NCBI RefSeq assembly: GCF_021272345.1
Contig: NZ_JAJSDQ010000001.1
Location: 1-64,000, forward strand
Origin: Ornithinimicrobium sediminis
GTDB lineage: Bacteria > Actinomycetota > Actinomycetes > Actinomycetales > Dermatophilaceae
Reading direction: 5' to 3'
DNA: 64,000 nt
Part shown: piece after piece, positions 55,243 to 63,138 of the stretch
How the letters are laid out: every line of letters starts with the position of its first letter
Numbering within the stretch: the first letter of the stretch is position 1
Program-made: the position numbers and the translations under genes
Notes under the pieces: generated by a model
Told to the model about the DNA's origin: nothing
Seen by the model: only the letters and a program-made list of their open reading frames with translations
Database searches by the model: none

Positions 55243-55842
55243 GTGCGTCTCATCACCGCCACAGCCGTGGGCCTTGCCCTGTTGACCACCACTGCCTGCA
55301 GCAGTGCCCCGCAGCCTGCTGCTCCGCCGACGCCCACCGACTCGGTGAGCGCGACGAGCGCGGCGCCGCCCGAGGACACCGCGCCGGAGACGGCGACCGA
55401 GACCGCGTCCCCGCCCACCGACGCGCTCCCCGAGCTTCCCGATGAGGCGAAGGAGCAGACCGAGGCCGGTGCAGAGGCCTTCGTGCTCCACTACGTTGAG
55501 ATCATCAACTTCACTGGCATGAGTCCCCAAGAGGGGCTGCTGGAGGAGTTGGCGACCGACACCTGCTCGTCGTGCGGCAACTACGAAGACACAGTCGTCT
55601 ACAGCGCCCAGGATGGTCAGGCTTTGAGGGCAAGGATGTGGCGCGTCAGTGACTCCAACGCCCTCTTGCTAGAGGCCGGCGCTAGTGCCATCGTGAGAGC
55701 GTCAATCGACCAAGCCGCACAACCCGTCTACGACGGTTCAGGGGACGTAGTCTCGGAGCTAAACGCAGAGTCAGCCAGCCTGGCCTTCTCACTGGTATGG
55801 GACCAAGGTTGGCTGATCGACGAAATCCAGGTCGAAGCCTGA
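55243..55842 (+). CDS. DUF6318 family lipoprotein
   Basis: Protein of 199 aa starting at GTG 55243, with GGAGG 8 nt upstream. A lipoprotein signal ends in the lipobox LTTTAC-S, followed by a Pro/Thr/Ala-rich linker. The DUF6318 domain is seen as PDEAKEQTEAGAEAFVLHYVE and FTGMSPQEGL, with the paired cysteines TDTCSSCGNYE. The role is unknown; it is anchored outside the membrane. It precedes a PKD-type gene by 7 nt, a recurrent actinobacterial pair. GC content falls noticeably in the second half of the gene. Confidence 0.86.
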   Translation: MRLITATAVGLALLTTTACSSAPQPAAPPTPTDSVSATSAAPPEDTAPETATETASPPTDALPELPDEAKEQTEAGAEAFVLHYVEIINFTGMSPQEGLLEELATDTCSSCGNYEDTVVYSAQDGQALRARMWRVSDSNALLLEAGASAIVRASIDQAAQPVYDGSGDVVSELNAESASLAFSLVWDQGWLIDEIQVEA

Positions 55843-55849
55843 ACAGGCG

Positions 55850-56749
55850 ATGCGTGCACTTCAAGGCTTCCTGGTTTCGCTACTCCTAGAGGGCTCGGCA
55901 TCGTGGGTGATGCAAACTGACGACCTTCCCTGCCGCGGGCTGGAATGCACCGTCGAGGGAGGGGGCATCTACGTGGGACTGTCGCTAGAGGACACTGCAA
56001 GCCTGCGAGACGTGTACCCAGATGGCGTGAGTCCTCGGAGTCCATCGAGTTGGTACGAATTCGTCGCAGTGATCGACTGTCCCAGCAACACGATCGAGGA
56101 TCCACGAAACGCCCTCTGCGCACGCGCAGTCTCGTTTTGTGACACCTATGCACCTGGCAGTCCGGGGCCCTACTCACTGATCTATCGACGAGAGGTCGAC
56201 GACACGGGGCCGTTAGGTCCATGAACCCCTGTTGGACCCACGTGCTACACCCCGTCAGTGCCAGCTCGCTCAGGCGACGACAGTCCGGGGCTGACCGAGG
56301 CGATGATCGTGGAGCAGTTCCACCGCACGGACTTCGCCCTTCCACAGGTCGTCCTGCAGCCCTCCGACAACAGGGCCCTGGTCAACCTGCCGGTGTTCTT
56401 CGAGCTCGCCTGGCCCGAGGCAGGGTTCGAGCCACAGGAGGTCGACACGACGGTGCTCGTGGGCCGCGAGGTCCGCATCCGCCCCACCCTGCAGGACGCG
56501 ACCTACATCTTCGGGGACGGCAGCTCGCACGGCCCGACGTCGTCCCTGGGTGGCCCGTACCCGGACGGCGACGTCACGCACACCTACACAGCCGCGAGCA
56601 CGGTCAACCCCTCGATCGAGGTCACCTACGGTGGGGAGGTCAGTGTCGACGGTGCGGACTGGACGGTCATCCCTGCCCGCGTGACCATCGCCGGACCCGC
56701 GGTCCCACTCGAGGTCCTGACCTCCCGCAACCGCTTGTACGACAGCTGA
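55850..56749 (+). pseudogene. PKD-domain-like secreted protein gene interrupted by one TGA
   Basis: A single frame of 300 codons from ATG 55850 to 56749 is intact except for TGA at 56222-56224 (codon 125). The sequence on both sides reads as one protein: GPLGP, stop, TPVGPTCYTP, where a Trp would fit (TGG to TGA). The C-terminal part carries a PKD-like fold (IFGDGSSHGPTSSLGGPYPD, then VTHTYTAAS). The N-terminal hydrophobic stretch is weak. Ribosomes could only remake the C-terminal part from internal starts such as 56258, which lacks an SD. It is probably a recent nonsense mutation or a sequencing error. Confidence 0.8.
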
Positions 56750-56759
56750 CCCGGCGGTC

Positions 56760-58391
56760 TTACGCCTGACCGGTGCGGTGGTGGTATGCCGCAGCCTCAG
56801 CCCTGTTGCGCAGGCCCAGCTTGGCCAGCACGTGGCTGACGTGGTGAGCGACGGTCCTGCGGCTGATGTAGAGGCGCTCGGCGATCTCCGGGTTGGACAG
56901 TGCCTCCCCGAGCAGCTGCAGCACCTCCTCCTCACGCTCCGTCAACACCTGCGGACTCGTCCTGGGTCCGGTGCGACCAGGCCCCCCCAACGAGCGCACG
57001 AGCGCCGCCGCCTGGTCCACCAGCCGAGCCGCACCCAGACCGTCCAACGTGGCATAGGCGCGCTGCGCCTCCCGGACCGCGACCGGCTCCTCCGTCACGG
57101 ACAGGGCCTCGGCCAGGACGAGGCGGGACACGCCGGTCCAGTAGGGAAGCCCCGCCTCGGCGAAGTGGTCGACTGCGCGTTCCAGGTGACTGACCGCAGA
57201 CTCCGGCCGGTGCTCTGCCATGGCCGTCCGTCCAGCAGCGAGCGCACGGTGCCCGGCAGCCGAAGCAGTGCCGTGCGCGGCCTCCTCGTCACGCAGCTCG
57301 TCGAGGACCCGTCGAGCCGCCACCGTGTCCTTCGTCGCCAGCAACGACTCCACAAGCAGTGCGAGTGTCTCGGAGAGATCCTCGGCGACATCGCGGAGGG
57401 CCATGTGCCGGCGCAGCAGCGCAGCCGCTAGATCGTGCTCGCCCCGCACCAGGGCGGCATGCGCGAGGACCGGCCTGGCCAGCCTCTCGGGCGCCTCTGT
57501 CAGCAACACCTCGGCCTCCTCCGGCCGGCCCTGCCGCACCCGCAGGTCGGCCAGCGAGACGAGGCCTCGATCGTGGTAGTCCGTGCCCGGGGGAGCACTC
57601 CGCAGGGTGTTCTGCAGCTCCTCCTCGGCCTCCACCCAGTGCCCTGTCGACACCAGGACGCTGCCATATCGGCGGCGACAGTCGGCATACAGGAAGGGGC
57701 AGCCGTAGGTGCGCATGAAGCGGTCCGCGACCCGGCACCACTGCATGACACGGCCGAGGTCCGCCGCCCGGTCGCAGGCGGTCAGCATCGAGCAGGTCGC
57801 CGCACAGACCGTGCTGGGAGAGTCGTACTCGCCCGCGAAGACGCGTGCCATCGCCTCGTCGACCAGGTCCAACCCTCGGGCGACCTCACCACCAGCCACC
57901 AGGGCACTGCCCAGCTCACTCATGGCGGACAGCTCCAGGTCCACGTCGGCTCCCCGCCGGCCCCGCTCCAGAGCGTCCCGCGCCGCCGCGACCGCCCGGT
58001 CCATGTCACTCTCCGCATACGCCCTGGCCAGTGCCACCCACCCGGGCAGGACCTCGTCATCGACCTCGCCGAGGAGGCTGTCGGCCCGGGAGACCCACCC
58101 TCGGGCGGCTGCCTCGTTGCCCAGGCTCTTCTTGTAGATCGTGGCCAGCCACACCGCCGACTGCACGGCCGACGCCACCTCGCCCTTCTGGCTGAGCACA
58201 ACATGGGCGCGCTCCATGGTCTCCACCGCAACCGTGGCCTCGGCCAGCCACCACAGCGCCTCGGCCAGCCCCCGCAACGCCTCGGGGTGCTTCTCGGTCT
58301 CCAGCACAGCACGGAACGCGGTGCGCGCCTCCCCCCAGTCACCCGCACCGAGCGCCTGACCTCCACGGGCCAGCAGGACGTCGGCGTCCAT
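56760..58391 (-). CDS. LuxR family regulator with TPR-like region
   Basis: Protein of 543 aa. Residues 1 to about 470 are tandem helical pairs of TPR type. The C-terminal LuxR/NarL helix-turn-helix (about 475-540) shows TEREEEVLQLLGEALSNPEIAERLYISRRTVAHHVSHVLAKLGL-type signatures (TEREEEVLQLL, SRRTVAHHVSHVL). There is no N-terminal AAA or receiver domain, so it is a truncated LAL-like design. The start is ATG 58391. It is divergent from a methyltransferase gene, which it likely controls. Confidence 0.88.
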   Translation of the reverse strand: MDADVLLARGGQALGAGDWGEARTAFRAVLETEKHPEALRGLAEALWWLAEATVAVETMERAHVVLSQKGEVASAVQSAVWLATIYKKSLGNEAAARGWVSRADSLLGEVDDEVLPGWVALARAYAESDMDRAVAAARDALERGRRGADVDLELSAMSELGSALVAGGEVARGLDLVDEAMARVFAGEYDSPSTVCAATCSMLTACDRAADLGRVMQWCRVADRFMRTYGCPFLYADCRRRYGSVLVSTGHWVEAEEELQNTLRSAPPGTDYHDRGLVSLADLRVRQGRPEEAEVLLTEAPERLARPVLAHAALVRGEHDLAAALLRRHMALRDVAEDLSETLALLVESLLATKDTVAARRVLDELRDEEAAHGTASAAGHRALAAGRTAMAEHRPESAVSHLERAVDHFAEAGLPYWTGVSRLVLAEALSVTEEPVAVREAQRAYATLDGLGAARLVDQAAALVRSLGGPGRTGPRTSPQVLTEREEEVLQLLGEALSNPEIAERLYISRRTVAHHVSHVLAKLGLRNRAEAAAYHHRTGQA

Positions 58392-58423
58392 GGGCCTATC
58401 CTCCCAGATCGTCATCCCGGATA

Positions 58424-58435
58424 GGTCAGGTGACC
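58424..58435. promoter_or_regulatory. GGTCA-GG-TGACC inverted repeat in divergent promoter
   Basis: Perfect 5-bp arms with a 2-bp spacer midway between the LuxR regulator and the methyltransferase gene. A candidate operator for the regulator; no footprint evidence. Confidence 0.45.
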
Positions 58436-58497
58436 GATGCTTGACCGGTCGAGCTGAGGCACGGTGGACAGCAACACCGCCATCCCTGGAGGACGTC

Positions 58498-59316
58498 ATG
58501 AGCACCACACCCGCGACTCGCACCTTCGCCCCCTCCGCCGAGGTGTACGAGCAACACCTGGTCAGACTGCTCTTCCAGCCCTGGGCGGAGGAGCTGCTCA
58601 AGGTGGCCACCCCTCGCCCCGGCGACAGGGTCCTCGACGTAGCGTGCGGAACCGGGGCCGTGGCCCGAACAGCCGCCACGCGGGTCGGACCGGCCGGCGC
58701 CGTCAGTGGACTGGACGTCAACCCGCAGATGCTCGACGTCGCCGCGCGTGCCTGCGCGGGCACGCACCCACCGATCACCTGGGTCTGCGGCGGGGCCGAC
58801 ACGATGCCGCTGCCCGACGACGCCTTCGACGTCACGTACTGCCAGCAGGGCGTGCAGTTCTTCCCCGACCGTCTCGCCGGGCTGTCGGAGATGCGTCGCG
58901 TGACCACACCGGACGGGCAGGTGGCCCTGAGCATCTGGCGCGGCTTCGACCATCATCCGGTGATGCCTGCCTTCGACGACGCCCTCGCGGCGTACGTCGA
59001 CCAGGACGAGGTCGGGGACTCCTCGGCGCCGTTCTCCCTCGGTGACCTCGACGAGGTCCGGTCACTGCTGGACGCGGCCGCGTTCCATGAGGTCGAGATC
59101 CGTCAGATGTCGCAACCCGTCCGGTACGACTCCGCTGCACAGATGCTGGCAGCGGTGGGTGGTGCCTTCGCGCCGTTGGCCGAGGCCGTCGCCGACCTCG
59201 ACGCCGACAGCAAGGAGTCACTGCTCGCCGATCTCGCCACCGCCCTGACCCCGTGGACCGTGGACGGTGCGGTGACCTTCGACATGCAGACCTCCGTGGT
59301 GCTCGCCCGTCCCTGA
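58498..59316 (+). CDS. class I SAM-dependent methyltransferase
   Basis: Protein of 272 aa from ATG 58498 after GGAGG. SAM motif I is VLDVACGTGAVA (about 43-54), the acidic ribose-binding residue lies in GLDVNPQML, and the post-I/IV motif is FDVTYCQQGVQFFPD. This is a Methyltransf_11/UbiE-like fold. The substrate is unknown. It is divergent from the LuxR-type regulator. Confidence 0.88.
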   Translation: MSTTPATRTFAPSAEVYEQHLVRLLFQPWAEELLKVATPRPGDRVLDVACGTGAVARTAATRVGPAGAVSGLDVNPQMLDVAARACAGTHPPITWVCGGADTMPLPDDAFDVTYCQQGVQFFPDRLAGLSEMRRVTTPDGQVALSIWRGFDHHPVMPAFDDALAAYVDQDEVGDSSAPFSLGDLDEVRSLLDAAAFHEVEIRQMSQPVRYDSAAQMLAAVGGAFAPLAEAVADLDADSKESLLADLATALTPWTVDGAVTFDMQTSVVLARP

Positions 59317-59370
59317 CCGGGCCGAGCCTCGTGCGGGAAGGACTCACCCGGCAGCGGAGTTGGAACCGGT

Positions 59371-60393
59371 ATGCCGTCCGCTCACCACCGCATACCGCTG
59401 TCCGTCCTCGACCTCGCGCCACGCTCTCAGGGCATGTCACCGCAGGAGGCGCTGCGGGCCTCCCGGCAGCTGGCGCAGGACGCCGACCGCTGGGGCTACC
59501 ACCGCTACTGGATGGCGGAGCACCACGGCACCCCGACCTTCCTGTCGTCGGCCACCTCGCTGCTGCTGGGCCACCTGGCCGAGCACACGGACCGGATCCG
59601 CCTCGGCTCCGGTGGGGTCATGCTGCCGAACCACTCCCCCCTCATGGTGGCGGAGTACTACGGCACGCTGGCCACCCTCTACGGCGACCGCTTCGACCTC
59701 GGCCTGGGACGGGCGCCCGGCACCGACCCGGTGACCGCGGCAGCGCTGTCGCGGGGCAGCGGCTCCCTGGACACCTTCGCCCAGGACGTGGCCGACCTGG
59801 CTGCCTACCTCGGCGACCCACGGCCGGGCACACGGGTCCGCGCCCTGCCGGGTGAGGGCACCCACGTGCCGCTGTGGATGCTCGGCTCGTCCACCGGTGG
59901 CGCTCAGGTCGCCGGTGCGCTCGGACTCCCCTTCGCCTTCGCCTCGCACTTCGCGCCGCAGCAGATCAGGGAGGCCATCGCGACCTACCGCGACCGATTC
60001 CGTGCCGACGCCCCGACCGCGCAGGTCGAGCGCCCCACGCTGATGGCCGGCATCAACGTGCTGGCTGCCCCCTCCACCCTCGAGGCGCGCCACCTCTTCA
60101 CCACGCAGCAGCTCATGGGCGTCCGCATCCGCACCGGGCAGCCGGCGCTGCTGGACCCACCGGTCGACGACCTCGCCGCCGTGCTGCCCGAGCAGCTGCT
60201 CGCGCTCACCCGTGGCCACGAGGCCGTGCAGGCCGTCGGGACGCCGGAGGAGGTGGTCGCGCACCTCGAGCGGTTCGTCGCGAGCTACGAGGTCGACGAG
60301 CTGATCGTCACCACCTACACGCACGACCCCGCCATGCGCCGACGCTCCTACGAGATGCTCGCCGAGGCCTGGACGCTGCCGCAGGCGGTCTGA
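59371..60393 (+). CDS. LLM class flavin-dependent oxidoreductase
   Basis: Protein of 340 aa with a luciferase-like TIM barrel. [35 protein letters not shown] and [10 protein letters not shown] are the conserved FMN and substrate segments of the single-component MsnO8-like branch. It needs reduced flavin, and the substrate cannot be read. The ATG 59371 start lacks a strong SD. It is preceded by 54 nt after the methyltransferase and may share its transcript. Confidence 0.9.
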   Translation: MPSAHHRIPLSVLDLAPRSQGMSPQEALRASRQLAQDADRWGYHRYWMAEHHGTPTFLSSATSLLLGHLAEHTDRIRLGSGGVMLPNHSPLMVAEYYGTLATLYGDRFDLGLGRAPGTDPVTAAALSRGSGSLDTFAQDVADLAAYLGDPRPGTRVRALPGEGTHVPLWMLGSSTGGAQVAGALGLPFAFASHFAPQQIREAIATYRDRFRADAPTAQVERPTLMAGINVLAAPSTLEARHLFTTQQLMGVRIRTGQPALLDPPVDDLAAVLPEQLLALTRGHEAVQAVGTPEEVVAHLERFVASYEVDELIVTTYTHDPAMRRRSYEMLAEAWTLPQAV

Positions 60394-60405
60394 CCGCCCG
60401 GCCGT

Positions 60406-60876
60406 TCAGTCGGCGAGGCGCCAGTTGAGCTCCGTCTGCATGGCGGTGGGGTCCGCGTCCGGGGTGGGCTCGGTCAGGTAGACCTCCCACATGGGTCCCC
60501 CGGGCGAGGCCCCCTGATGCAGGATCCAGGAGGCCAGACGCCCCCAGGACTCCCCCAGCGTCTCGTAGGAGCCGGTGTGCACGACCCGCGCGACCCGTCC
60601 TTCCGGCAGCATGCTCGCGTGTGCCTCACCGTCGGTCTCGATGAGCCGGTCGGTGCGGAAGCCGACCTCCAGCTCGACCGTGTCGGTCGGTTCGGCGAGG
60701 TAGAGGCCGAACGGTGGCCCGACCATCGTCACGCCCTGCTCCCCGAGGACCCGCCCCAGGGTGTGGAAGGAGCTGTCGTAGAAGTCGGTCAGCTCGGTCA
60801 TGGGCACGGTGCCGTGCACCACCGCGGTGGTCACCGACTCCACGGTCACGATCTCCGGTTCGTCCTGCTGGGTCAT
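60406..60876 (-). CDS. GyrI-like small-molecule-binding protein
   Basis: Protein of 156 aa forming a stand-alone GyrI/AraC effector-binding (SHS2-type) domain. TTAVVHGTVPMTEL opens it, PPFGLYLAEP and VARVVHTGSYETLGESW are signature strands, and the C-terminus has MWEVYLTEP with the usual acidic ligand-pocket residue. Such proteins bind hydrophobic drugs or, when free-standing, may hydrolyse or sequester them. It follows a 99-aa gene by 9 nt on the same strand, with which it should be co-translated. Confidence 0.87.
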   Translation of the reverse strand: MTQQDEPEIVTVESVTTAVVHGTVPMTELTDFYDSSFHTLGRVLGEQGVTMVGPPFGLYLAEPTDTVELEVGFRTDRLIETDGEAHASMLPEGRVARVVHTGSYETLGESWGRLASWILHQGASPGGPMWEVYLTEPTPDADPTAMQTELNWRLAD

Positions 60877-60885
60877 GTCGCCTTC

Positions 60886-61185
60886 TCACGGTCGAGGCGC
60901 GGGCTGCGACGCCCCCGCCTGCTGGAGCCCGGTGAGCCGCGCCACCGAGCAGATGCGGCAGGTCATCAGACAGCTGTCCTTCTGGCCGGCGGAGCGGTCG
61001 TGCCCGTGACTCACCCTCGTCCGTCTGCCGAACAGGGCGTCGGCCTCGTCGAAGAGCAGCGCGCTCCCGCGGCGTCCGGCCCCGACGGACGTGGCGGCGA
61101 GGTTCTTCTCCGTCTCGCCGATGGAGGTGGAGGCGACCGGACCCAGCCCCCGCCCCGTGCAGGCACACCCCGGGAGCTCGGTCAT
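60886..61185 (-). CDS. 99-aa protein with an isolated AAA+ Walker B segment
   Basis: ATG 61185 has a very strong SD (GAGGAGG, 4 nt upstream), so expression is likely. Residues 21-53 read like the middle of an AAA+ ATPase: SIGETEKNL, then SALLFDEADALFG (Walker B) and a HDR-like turn. The Walker A, sensors and lid are all absent. The C-terminal third instead carries a Cys cluster, SCLMTCRICSV. It is either a decayed fragment of an AAA+ gene or a small adaptor. It is located just before the GyrI-like gene. Confidence 0.6.
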   Translation of the reverse strand: MTELPGCACTGRGLGPVASTSIGETEKNLAATSVGAGRRGSALLFDEADALFGRRTRVSHGHDRSAGQKDSCLMTCRICSVARLTGLQQAGASQPAPRP

Positions 61186-61249
61186 CGCGCCTCCTCCTCA
61201 GTGGCCCGTCCCCTCGACCGTAGACCTGCCACGACACCGCGGACAAGGG

Positions 61250-62041
61250 TCAGTCGACCGGTGCCTGGACCCGCTTCATGATCCGCGGCACGAGCGAGCG
61301 CGGCACGAGGCGCGGGAGCACCGTCGTCACCTTGTTGACCGCACCGGGCACGATCCGCACGGTGCCGCGCTCGACTCCCCGCACCGCGGCGGTCGCCACG
61401 GTCGCCGCGTCCATGACTTGCGTGCCGCCCTCGAGCAGCTGGGAGCGGTGCAGCGCAGCAGCGTCCTGGAACCCGGTCGCCACCGGCCCCGGGCACAGCA
61501 CCGAGACCCGCACCCCGCTGCCCCGCACCTCCTCGGCCAGCGCCTCGGACAGGGACAGCACGTAGGCCTTGGATGCGTAGTAGACCGCCATGAGCGGTCC
61601 CGGCAGGAACGCCGCCGTCGAGGCGACGTTGAGCACGGTGCCGTGCCCACGGGCCAGCATGCCCGGCAGCAGGGCCCGCGTCAGGGCCGTGAGTGCCCCG
61701 ACGTTGAGCTGCACCATCGTCTCCAGCTTGGCCGGGTCGGCGTCGGCGAACGCCGAGAAGTCTCCCAGGCCGGCGTTGTTGACGAGCACGTCCACCACCA
61801 GCCCGCGACCGGCCACCTCGACGGCCAGCGCGTCGGCGGCCCCGGGCACCGCCAGGTCGGCGACGACGACCTCGGTCCGTATGCCGTGCCGCTCCCGGAG
61901 TCCGGTCGCGAGCGCCTGCAGCGCCTCCTCACGGCGCGCGACGAGCACCAGCGTGCACCCGCGAGCGGCCAGCTCCTCGGCGATGGCCTCACCGATGCCG
62001 CTGGACGCGCCGGTGATCAGGGCCGTGGCTCGTAAGTCCAT
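61250..62041 (-). CDS. SDR family NAD(P)-dependent oxidoreductase
   Basis: Protein of 263 aa in the classical SDR family. Cofactor motif TGASSGIG is at residues 10-17, then VLVNNAG, catalytic Ser in LNVASTAAF, and Tyr-Lys in YYASKAYVL. The C-terminal basic segment RLVPRSLVPRIMKRV resembles the DltE/short-chain acyl reductase branch. The start is ATG 62041; a GTG at 62089 would add 16 residues without a better SD. Substrate unknown. Confidence 0.88.
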   Translation of the reverse strand: MDLRATALITGASSGIGEAIAEELAARGCTLVLVARREEALQALATGLRERHGIRTEVVVADLAVPGAADALAVEVAGRGLVVDVLVNNAGLGDFSAFADADPAKLETMVQLNVGALTALTRALLPGMLARGHGTVLNVASTAAFLPGPLMAVYYASKAYVLSLSEALAEEVRGSGVRVSVLCPGPVATGFQDAAALHRSQLLEGGTQVMDAATVATAAVRGVERGTVRIVPGAVNKVTTVLPRLVPRSLVPRIMKRVQAPVD

Positions 62042-62098
62042 GCCGCCAGTGTCGGCGACGCACCCTGCGGGCGAAGCACCGGGTGTCACCCCGGCCGC

Positions 62099-62497
62099 TC
62101 ACCAGGTCAGCCCGTGCCTGGCCAGCTCGCACTCCGCCTGGATCCGGTCCACCCCGCTCAGCGGGCGCTGGGGTGGCGGCGGCAGCCCCAGGGCCAGGCA
62201 GCACTCGCACAGCACGTCGTCGTAGGCCAGGCTGATTGCCCGCAGCCGCTGGGCCTTGGCAGGCGGCTCGGAGCACTCGACGCGGCGGTACTCCCGCTCC
62301 AGACGGTGCAGGTCTGCGACCAGCCGCTCGAGGCTCGGCCGCTCGCGTGGCAGCCCGGGCACCCGCTGGGCGCTGTCACCGGGGCGGGCGGCGCGGGTGG
62401 GCCGTCGCGACCTCCGTGCCTGCATCACCTTGTCGCCGCCCCACATGATCACGGGGGACAGCAGGCACAGCCCCCAGATCGTCAACAGTGGGTCCAT
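62099..62497 (-). CDS. hypothetical membrane-anchored protein, 132 aa
   Basis: ATG 62497 with AGGGAG 7 nt upstream. One N-terminal helix (DPLLTIWGLCLLSPVIMW) and a basic stretch (KVMQARRSRRPTRAARP), then a helical cytoplasmic domain with a CECC motif near the C-terminus (LCECCLALGLPPPP). No family recognised. It sits 57 nt upstream of the SDR and may share its transcript. Confidence 0.72.
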   Translation of the reverse strand: MDPLLTIWGLCLLSPVIMWGGDKVMQARRSRRPTRAARPGDSAQRVPGLPRERPSLERLVADLHRLEREYRRVECSEPPAKAQRLRAISLAYDDVLCECCLALGLPPPPQRPLSGVDRIQAECELARHGLTW

Positions 62498-62614
62498 CAC
62501 GGTGCTCCCTGGCCGACCCCGCACGACGGGGACTCCTCTGTCCCACGCGGGTCATCTCCATGATCCCCCGATGCAGGTGAGCCTGTCGAGACCGCCCGCG
62601 AGTAGCCTCGGCGT

Positions 62615-63109
62615 ATGGGTGCGGACGACCCGACGCAGCGCGACGCGCACTTCCTCGACCAGGCCATCTCGCTGGCGCGTGCCAACGTGCCCGACGGAGG
62701 CGGCCCGTTCGGCGCCGTCGTGGTGGACCCTGCCCGCGGGATGCTGGCCTGGGGCGTCAACCGCGTCACGGCCACCTGTGACCCCACGGCACATGCTGAG
62801 GTCGAGGCGCTCAGGGCTGCTGCTCACGAGGTCGGCGACTTCTCGCTGGCGGGGTGCACGCTCTACGCGTCGTGCGAGCCGTGCCCGATGTGCCTCGCCG
62901 CGTCGCTGTGGGCCAGGGTCGACAGGGTCGTGTATGCCGCGGGGCGGCTCGACGCCGCGCGTGCGGGCTTCGACGACTCCAGCTTCCACCGTCTCCTGGT
63001 CACCGACGACTCCGCCGTCTGGCCGCTGGCGCGCCGACAGCTCACCCGCCCGCAGGCCGGCGCCCCTTTCGAGGACTGGACGCGCTTCGCCGGTGCAGTT
63101 CCGTACTGA
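62615..63109 (+). CDS. nucleoside/guanine deaminase
   Basis: Protein of 164 aa in the cytidine/dCMP deaminase fold. Zinc ligand His60 and catalytic Glu62 lie in TAHAEVEAL, and Cys90/Cys93 lie in SCEPCPMC. The start MGADDPTQRDAHFLDQAISLA, the GGGPFGAVVV segment and the C-terminal FEDWTRF match guanine deaminases (GuaD type) better than tRNA adenosine deaminases. It probably works in purine salvage or catabolism. ATG 62615 is used; no other plausible start. Confidence 0.85.
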   Translation: MGADDPTQRDAHFLDQAISLARANVPDGGGPFGAVVVDPARGMLAWGVNRVTATCDPTAHAEVEALRAAAHEVGDFSLAGCTLYASCEPCPMCLAASLWARVDRVVYAAGRLDAARAGFDDSSFHRLLVTDDSAVWPLARRQLTRPQAGAPFEDWTRFAGAVPY

Positions 63110-63138
63110 CGTGCGCGGCCGCTCGCCGTCCCACCTGC

